A stretch of 64,000 nucleotides of DNA from Brienomyrus brachyistius (taxonomy: Eukaryota; Chordata; Actinopteri; Osteoglossiformes; Mormyridae). The translations under genes were made by a program, and so were the position numbers. The DNA lies in contig NC_064549.1 of NCBI RefSeq assembly GCF_023856365.1, forward strand, positions 8,883,608-8,947,607, read 5' to 3'. Numbering within the stretch: the stretch's first letter is position 1; each line of letters opens with the position of its first letter. A model generated the notes under the pieces. It did not search any database, was not told the origin of the DNA, and saw only the letters and a program-made list of their open reading frames with translations. Below are positions 56,331 through 64,000 of the stretch, one piece after another.

Positions 56331-56970
56331 CGGAAATGTTGACCTGCTTGACCGTGTGAGGAAGCCCTAACAGCTACAGCACTGCCAAGCCAGCCGCCCA
56401 GCCTATACGAGACGGCCATCCGGCTGGGGTCAGCAGATCCAGGCCAGCTGGCCCTTCTAGGCAGATGGTGGACCCCAAGCACTGATCCCGGATCAGCTAA
56501 CCCAACCCTAAGTGTGTTCGGTGCTCAGGGGCCACTGTCTAGGGCTTGCCAGGGCTGGAGATGCAGTCTGCCAGCCAAAGCCTGTGGTGCCTGGCAGCAA
56601 GGCAGAGTCAGGGGTTCTTCCCACCAGCTGCCGTCAGTCCGGTGTCCAAAAACCCCACACGCTTAAATCCATGGGCGGATTCATTTTACGCAGCACAGAA
56701 ATACGGGGGGGGGGGGGGGGGATGTCTCACACATGCAGGGGAGATGCTAACATTCACACAGATAGTCGCATGCATGCATCAGACGAAAGATGTGCTTCTT
56801 TTAATCATCTCCGGTCTCATCGCCGCTCCCCCGACACCAAAGCAGGTGAAATTCTTGAGCTCCCCTCTTGCCAGGTTTCGACGACGGCGCCAAGGGAGGC
56901 CGGACACTCGTACAGAACGGAACAAGCCCAACAACCACAGCTCGGCAGACTGCGTACAGGAGTAACTGTG

Positions 56971-59900
56971 TTTATTTCTGGCTTTGAAATGGGAAGTGCT
57001 GCAAAAAAAAAAGGAACAGGAGAAAAATACCGATTTAAAACTTCAGATCAGATCGAAAGACTAAATGGATTTACACAGGATGGTAGTCACGGCGACAGTT
57101 ATTCATTTGCAGTTGTCATTTCAAAGCATTCCAAGATAGGATAAATTTAAAAAAAGAAAAACAAAAAACAAAAATAGAGTCCAACATAAACAAAGTGAGA
57201 GATTTGATCCCTCGAGTAGTATACAAAGAAATTCACTTTTCCGAATTTTTCAACAGTTTTTACGAGAAAGCAAAAATAATCCACGCACGCTCACACACAG
57301 GAATTCTTTTCTTTTTTTTTTCTTAAAAAAAGTGCAAGCAAGATCACAGCACAATAATTTACAATAAGACTGTCCCCATCCTTGCTGGGGACTGAGCACA
57401 TTCTCCTGGCATCCCACCCTCCCACGAGACCCATATCTGAGAACTGGGAGGAGCGAGAAAATTCGAGAGAAAGGGAAAGGGGGTCCTGATTGCATCATAG
57501 GAAAAGTCGAATCAAGCGCCAGGACCACACCCTCACTTCAGGGTGTTTCTCCAGCAGCCACAGGTAGAATCCTGCAGCGATCTGTACCCTGGGATCTCAC
57601 GACACCGTCCTTTGTCCTGCCCATCCCCATGTCCTCCCTTTAGCCTTCATCGAGTTCATCTTCACCCCGCCCATCAGAATCCCTCATTAGTGACATTCAC
57701 GTTAGAAGTTCAAAAAAAAATCAATCTGTCAGATGACATGTTCGGCCACATATATTAAAAATAAATGCTGGTTCAAGAAATCCATGGGAAAAAAATAAAC
57801 AATAAGGACATGAAAGACCAGCTCTCGGAGATCAAATTCAACCCAATGTCGTCTCATGAAAAAATCAAGAGAGGAGAAATTCTTTGGCTCTCCTGGGCTT
57901 CTCCAGTCTTCCAGTCACATTATTCAGGGTTTGTGTTTGTATTTCCTTCCGTCTCTCCATCTTAATGCCAAAATCCATGGCGTTGGAAACCACCCATAAA
58001 GGATCTCAAAGAGGTTGTCGACAGTATAGATAATGTACATTATATACGTTACAGTTTCAAGAAAGAGTTTCAACAAGTAGTTACTGACCAGTGGCTGGTG
58101 ATTGAGGGGGTATCAGTAAAGGGAAGCGAAAAGTATCTAGCATTTAGCACAAGTGTCATTTCTATAGTGATGTTGATCACTATAGAAGCAGGTCCAACTG
58201 TCTTACAGACAGGTGAGCCAGAGTAAATGTATGAAATTCTTTGTCCACCCCAGCTCTGCCTCCTGATACAATAGAAACTGCAGGGGTTTGAGTCAGCCCA
58301 CACACACACACACATATAAACCAAACACGCACACCAGGAGCCCCCTGCTGGACAGTCCCAGGGGGTGTATGGTTAAAACATTCCTACTGAGGCACTACTC
58401 AAAAGCAGGAGCGTGCCTGCCTTCAGTCCATACAGCATGCATTATCTGCGCGCGGCCCAAATGTTACAGGCTGGGAAGATGTACTGAACTACGCGCTTCT
58501 GGCAGGACGAAATCCAGTGGGCAGAGGAGCTGCGTTCATCTGGCGAGACTGAGGTGCGTAGGGAGCGGCACAGCAGGGTAATAAGGGACAGCAAAGTACC
58601 ATTAATCCCCCCCCCCAATTAATGATTCTCATTCTGCTTTTTTTCTCCAAACTTAACTCCTCCTCAAATCCATTCCTATTCTCACTGTCTTAGATATTCA
58701 GCATTGGCTCTGAAAGAAAGTAAAGGGGGTTTGGGCAGTATTCTGGTAATTTGGTATACTGCGGTATTTTGAATTCCAAATGGCAAATTTCATAGGTAAG
58801 ATTTCAAAATACCATAATCGTGCTGCTTTTAAATATACCGTCAAAGTACGGTACATTGCGGTATACCGTCTGGACCATGTGACGGTAAGAAAAATGAGAT
58901 TCCTCCCAAGCCTAATGGCGGGTGACTTTTTGTCGTGGCACAGAACGATGCTGCGTTTTCTGCGCTTCTCCTCATTCCCCCGTAAAGCTAAACCAAAGCA
59001 CTTCACCATCAACAAGCAGGTCACCTCTTTGGACAGTACAAACACCAGTGCTGGAGGAAAACAAACAAGAAAGAAGATCTTGAGAAAGGTTACAAGAAAG
59101 AATGGGACTTTGGGTCAGAGACAAACTCGTTCTGCCGCCAGCTCGCAAACACACGCTGGCTCGCCAAAAATACTTTATGTAACACGTTTTAATTAAATGT
59201 CCTAGCACACAAAACAGCCTGACAGATAGCACTGAGCTCATCCTACAGTCACCATCATTACTCTTTTATACAAAAAAATAAGTATCTCTTCAAGAAGAAA
59301 GTCGCAGGAGCTTAAACGAGACTTCGGTCGTGCCCTGTCTGCCAAAAAACCAGAATCAGTTGTGGCAATACCGTTAAAAATTAAATGAATGGAATAAAGA
59401 AAAATTTATTCTAAAATTCCGATTCCTTCGGAAGTCCCCCCCCCCCCCCCCCCCCCCACAGTTCCCACTAAGCACCTGGTCAACTATAGTTGCGCTTTTC
59501 CACAAAAATGTTTAAATGCACACAGAGATCTGAACCTCTCTGGGGCGAGTTACAAACACATTATTGCAAATTAAGTGTGCTTTTTTTCCTTATTTTATCC
59601 ATAAAATGTTTTTAATAACACCTAACACCATGCAAAGAAAAACAAAAAATGGGAAAAAAATATCCATTTGGGCTGTTTTTAAAACAAGGCCCGATAGATT
59701 AAAAATCTGCATTGTTCCCATATTTACAAACACACCTTCGCATACACACAAAAGTGAAAGCATTATCAAGTCCCATTCAACTCACAGCAATCCGATATTG
59801 GCTTCTTTTTTTTCTTTAACAAGGCTTAAAGTACAGTATATCAGAGTCTCCTTGAAATCTTGACACAGAGGAGTTGGGTGTTTGCAGGAGCTCGATCTCC

Positions 59901-60864
59901 CTTTGGGGCGTTCACCTGCTACCTTGGGTTCCCGTATCGGACACAAGGTGTAAGGATCTCAAAGACGTGGCTGGGGAGGGAATGAGCCGGCCAGACGTGG
60001 GCTGGCACTTGTGACTGTACCCGCCGACCGGGCGGAGGGTCACAGACCATTTGGATTTTTGCGGCTCGTCTTCCGGATGGGACCGACAAGTCTTGAGTCT
60101 GAATCCATTCGGAACCGAGCCTCGACTTCCTCCCACAGCTGCGCGCCGCTAATCCGCAAGGGAGGGGCCATGCTCATTTCTCCACAGCTACGGGGCACTG
60201 GCGGGAGGGGGGGGGTGCAGACGGCGGAGGCGGGGGGCTCGTCTGACGGCCGCCGGAGTCAGCCATGAGCAGGTCAGGGGGCCGCATCCTGCACACGTCT
60301 GCCGCCCCCCTGCTCATCCCCCCCCACCCCGGCACCAAGGTTACGTGAAGAGAGCCGACATGGGAGCAAACGTAGCCCTTCAGAGCACAACTAGAGGACA
60401 CTCCGGGCAGAAGGGTCCACTCGAGTGCCCTTTTGTGTCTGGTGTTAAACGGCTGCTCGGCTAATGGAGTGAAGGGGGCAAGTAAGCGTTGGTATTGAGC
60501 TCGTTTGGCTTCATTAATACATCACGATGGAAAAGGAGCATAAAAATAATAATAATAATAAAAAGTTAGCTCCCGGCACCATCCTGAAACCGCTCCTGCT
60601 GACCACAGAGGGGAGGAGAGATGGAAGAGAGCGGCGTGCCCATGCTGCGGAAGCGGTCAGGCACCTGGGCGAGCAGTGCATTCTGAGTCGGGGCACAAGC
60701 GAGGAGGGGGTGGAGGCTGGTGGGCATCGACCCACTGGGGAAAGATCTGGGAGGATTCTGCCCGTGGTTTGGGCCTGCCGGTTAGGGAGTGAGCCTGAGA
60801 GGGTGAGGTGGGTGGAGCTAGGCAGGGAGGGGGGTGGAGCAAGGGGAGGTGCAGTGGGCGTGGC
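56971..60864 (-). other. Probable dpf1 3' UTR and downstream sequence
   Basis: No coding frame fits. In the dpf1 sense, AATAAA signals lie at 59405-59410 (UTR of about 1.45 kb) and at 56971-56976 (about 3.9 kb). A run of 22 C at 59436-59457 (G run in the transcript) lies just upstream of the first signal. Which end is used cannot be decided from sequence. Confidence 0.4.
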
Positions 60865-63340
60865 TTAGGTAAGGGTGATGTAGGCTGACGCCTTCTCCTT
60901 CAACTGCCGCAGACACAGGTGGCAACTCCAGCTCCCTAGACGGAAAAGAAAGCCAACAGGATCTCAGCATAATTCCCATTAACCAATAAGAAGACTTCAA
61001 TGATTTTGAGAGGCATGGCTATTCACTGCGTTGTAATTATGAACTGCGTGCATGGCGTCGCGTGAGGAGACGACAAAGATATCGAATATGCAAGGTTGTA
61101 GCCAGGGGTGTCAGAGGAACGTGGAGATTCAGAGGGCCTGGCACTTGGGAGGGGCTCTCCTTTACATAAAATTACACATAAAATTGGAAGGGGGGGGGCA
61201 GAATTTCTAAGTAATGTCCCTGGTTGTATCTTACTAGAAGATTAAAAGTTTAACGTAAGAAATTGTGGGTACGAGGTTAATGTGCGTTGAATGTAATTGA
61301 CGTGAAAAGCATGAGCTCCAGGTGGCCTTTCCAAAGCCCCCCCACCCCACCCCCAGCACCTGAGGGCTGCTACCTACCCTCTGGAGGTTCGGCCATGGGG
61401 GGGCTGAGGCAGTACATGTGGTACCCTCTGTCACAATCATCGCAGAACAGCAGCTGATCCTGCAGACAAAGGAGCACAGGTAAGCGGGAACAGTGGAGAG
61501 GTAATATTCACAGCTGTAGGACTGAAAACTGGCAAGGCAAGTGTGCGCGCATATGTAAGGAGAGGGGACAGCACCGCTTCTATATAATTATTATCTAAAA
61601 ACAGACAGACTGAAGAGACACAGTAACCCTAAATGGTCACATATGCAAAGTGGCAGAGGACAGCAGGCTGTAGTATGAACCCCAGTGGCGGTGTTTAACA
61701 CCGTAGCTTAATCTAAACACTTATGTACAGCCTGCTGAGTGTGTTCCCAAATTTCACAAGTATTCATTTCAAAGTTCAAGCTACCTAACAGTTACACAAT
61801 TTTCAGCAGAGGTTATATTCAGTAAGTTGGTAAAACCCTTTCTTTAAAATTAACTACCCCAAAACGAGTTTCATATAATTTAGTTAATATCACCCATCAA
61901 TGAGCCACCTTTCCATAGCCATATTCATTACACTGTGATCAGAACTGTTTCGTTTCTTGTTTGTGTTAAATATCTGTTGATCTATAGAGAGTAACTTAAG
62001 CACTCTGCAAATCACCAGCTAATTTCCTGTTCCTCCTTATCAATGTTTTCTATTAGAGTTCTCAGATTGCGAAGTTATGTCATGGATAAACCATTTTCTT
62101 GCTGTAAAACTTTCCTATATATTTATGGAGCTATATAAAGGCATAATGTAGCTAGTATGATAAACTGGGGCAAAAATCAGAGGCAAAAATGGTCATGATT
62201 TGTAAAATAAGCCCCCATTTGCATGTTTACAATTATAATGAACATTGTAAACATTGTAACAAACATTATTTTTTAATGCATTTATCGTCATCATCATCCT
62301 ATTTTGCTGGGGTTCTGTGCTTTTCCGTTTACTGGAAATCCATGTCTAAATCTGTAAATATTCTTTGTCAGCTCCAGCATACTCTGCAAAAACATGTGCT
62401 GCCGGGGCCTGCCACTGAACTCACACTGGAGGTGTTAAGGCTGCCTGGGCCTGCCACTGAACTCACACTAGAGGTGTTAAGGCTACCGGGGCCTGCCACT
62501 GAACTCACACTGGAGGTGTTAAGGCTACCGGGGCCTGCCACTGAACTCACAGTGGTGGTGTTAAGGCTGCCGGGGCCTGCCACTGAACACACACCGGTGG
62601 TGTTAAGGCTGCCAGGCCTGCCACTGAACTCACACTGGAGGTGTTAAGGCTGCTGGGGCCAGCCACTGAACTCACACTGGAGGTGTTAAGGCTGCCGGGA
62701 CCTGCCATTGAACTCACACTGGAGGTGTTAAGGCTGCTGGGGCCTGCCACTGAACACACACTGGCGGTGTTAAGGCTGCTGGGCCTGCCACTGAACTCAC
62801 ACTGGAGGTGTTAAGGCTGCTGGGGCCAGCCACTGAACTCACACTGGAGGTGTTAAGGCTGCCGGAACCTGCCATTGAACTCACACTGGAGGTGTTAAGG
62901 CTGCCGGGGCCTGCCACTGAACTCATACTGCGGTGTTAAGGCTGCCGGGGCCTACCACTGAACTCACACTGGCGGTGTTAAGGCTGCTGGAAGCTCCTAC
63001 TCCAGTGACATTAAAAAGGGGGGGGGTCACAGGACCTGATCCTACCCATGGTGACAGAAGTCGTTATTTTTTTATGATTCATTAAACATAAGTCAAGCGA
63101 GTACTTCTAATTCAAAAGAATGTCTTTATTATTTGGATGATGTCATTGCTATGAAGTATACACAGGGCATTGGAGAATGGGCCCAAATGGACGGTCAGGC
63201 AGGGCGGTTTGGCGGGATGATGCTCACGTCGTTCTCCGAGGTGCCGCACAGGCTGCAGGACTTGCACTCGATGCACTGCCAGCGGTAGGTCCTCACAGCA
63301 GCCGTCATGTTAACCGTGAACTGCAGGCACGACGGGTGGC
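60865..63340 (-). CDS. dpf1: DPF1 (neuro-d4), last three coding exons; gene continues beyond the window
   Basis: Subunit of the neuronal BAF (SWI/SNF) complex; the tandem PHD fingers of DPF proteins read acylated and unmodified histone H3 tails in the nucleus. Exons: 63340-63228 (second half of PHD1: [24 protein letters not shown]), 61459-61378 (start of PHD2: [17 protein letters not shown]) and 60935-60865 (end of PHD2: GSWSCHLCL, then the tail). The C-terminus ASAYITLT matches DPF1, not DPF2 or DPF3, which end differently. Phases agree, splice sites are GT-AG, and the Cys/His zinc ligands seen are intact. The N-terminal requiem domain and the C2H2 finger lie outside the window. The two introns contain a 42-bp minisatellite and, upstream of the 63340 exon, a CAT/CAC tract. 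Confidence 0.92.
62397..62990. repeat. 42-bp minisatellite, about 14 units (dpf1 intron)
   Basis: The unit contains GGCCTGCCACTGAACTCACA and GGAGGTGTTAAGGCTGCC. Most copies keep the 42-bp period exactly, and a few have lost one or more bases. Because 42 is a multiple of 3 the array is open for long stretches on both strands. Variation is mostly single bases, so it expanded fairly recently. Confidence 0.95.
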
Positions 63341-63375
63341 CTGGGTGGACAAGGCATGCACATGCGCTCAAGGAT

Positions 63376-63850
63376 GACATCACCACCGTCATCGCAATCA
63401 TCACCAGCACGGTTATCGTAATCATCAGCCACCATCATCGCCACCACCACCGTCATCACAGTCATCAGAATCATGACAATCATCACGCATCATCGCAATC
63501 ATCATCAAAGATCATCATCATCACCACCATCATCATCAAAAATCATCATCATCATAAGCACCACCGTCAACCATAATCATTAACATCACCACCACTGTCG
63601 TCACAATCACTGTCATCATAATCATCATCGTCACCACAACCAACATCACCATCATCATAATCATCATCGCCACAGGCACCGTAAGCACCACTGTCATCAC
63701 AATCATTAACATCACAACCATTGTCATCACAATCGCTGTCATTATAATCAACATCATCACCATCATTATAATCATCAACATTATCACCACAGTCATCGTA
63801 AGCACCACCGTCACCATAGTCATTAACATCATAGTCATCACCATCGCTTC
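63376..63850. repeat. Imperfect (CAT/CAC)n trinucleotide tract (dpf1 intron)
   Basis: About 475 bp made of CAT, CAC, CGT and AAT triplets, with longer-range similarity such as repeated GTCATCACAATC. It begins some 35 bp before the acceptor of the dpf1 exon 63340-63228. Confidence 0.9.
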
Positions 63851-64000
63851 TTCAGAATGGCTGTCATACCAACCTGGTCATCATCTTTATAGCCAGGACT
63901 TCTAATTATCACACTCTCATTATCATAGATGGTCATGCTAATGCATTGAATGTTACACAGTATCACTTAATTCTTCAGTCTGGGGTTCATTTTGATCTGT

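Noticed and set aside
56512..57144. 210-codon plus-strand open frame
   Set aside because: It runs through a G homopolymer and encodes no recognisable domain; the region fits the distal dpf1 3' side. Composition gives the open frame.
62189..62926. Open frames over the minisatellite
   Set aside because: They exist because the repeat period is 42 bp; they are intronic to dpf1.
63536..63844. Met/Val/Ile-rich minus-strand frame
   Set aside because: Translation of the CAT/CAC triplet tract; not a membrane protein.

Overview
The window is vertebrate nuclear DNA, almost certainly from a ray-finned (teleost) fish. Genes are split into short exons with GT-AG introns, and the intergenic DNA is full of fish-type interspersed repeats: palindromic MITEs, a decayed Tc1-like element, SINE/LINE tails and long microsatellites. 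By tracking reading phase through splice sites I could assemble four complete protein-coding genes and the 3' end of a fifth.

Layout. (1) 1296-12191, plus strand: an 18-exon complement C2/factor B family convertase protease (764 codons), secreted, with three CCP modules, a vWA domain and a trypsin-like domain. (2) 17846-22843, plus: a six-exon long-wavelength (LWS) cone opsin (354 aa) whose tuning residues match the green-shifted human MWS state. (3) 24303-29442, minus: polynucleotide kinase 3'-phosphatase (pnkp), 17 coding exons, 584 aa, with a probable non-coding first exon near 30.6 kb; it converges on the opsin. (4) About 30.65-40.9 kb: roughly 10 kb of AT-rich, repeat-rich DNA without a recognisable gene. 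(5) 40974-47141, plus: a TRPM8-channel-associated factor (TCAF/FAM115) gene, seven coding exons, 907 aa, with an intact M60-type zinc-peptidase motif and one GC-AG intron. (6) 47.1-57 kb: repeats, including a dead Tc1 element. (7) 60865-63340, minus: the last three coding exons of dpf1 (neuro-d4; double PHD finger subunit of neuronal BAF), running off the right edge, with a minisatellite and a CAT/CAC-rich tract in its introns and a probable long 3' UTR.

The genes do not form a pathway: complement activation, colour vision, DNA end repair, channel trafficking and chromatin reading are simply neighbours. I saw no clearly new multi-gene system. The most interesting points are the green-type LWS opsin next to c2 and pnkp, which suggests the retained second LWS lineage rather than the canonical SWS2-LWS locus; a PIP-box-like motif in the PNKP linker; the intact metallopeptidase motif and the GC-AG intron in tcaf; and a 14-unit minisatellite of 42 bp inside dpf1. 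Species assignment and ohnolog status are inferences.
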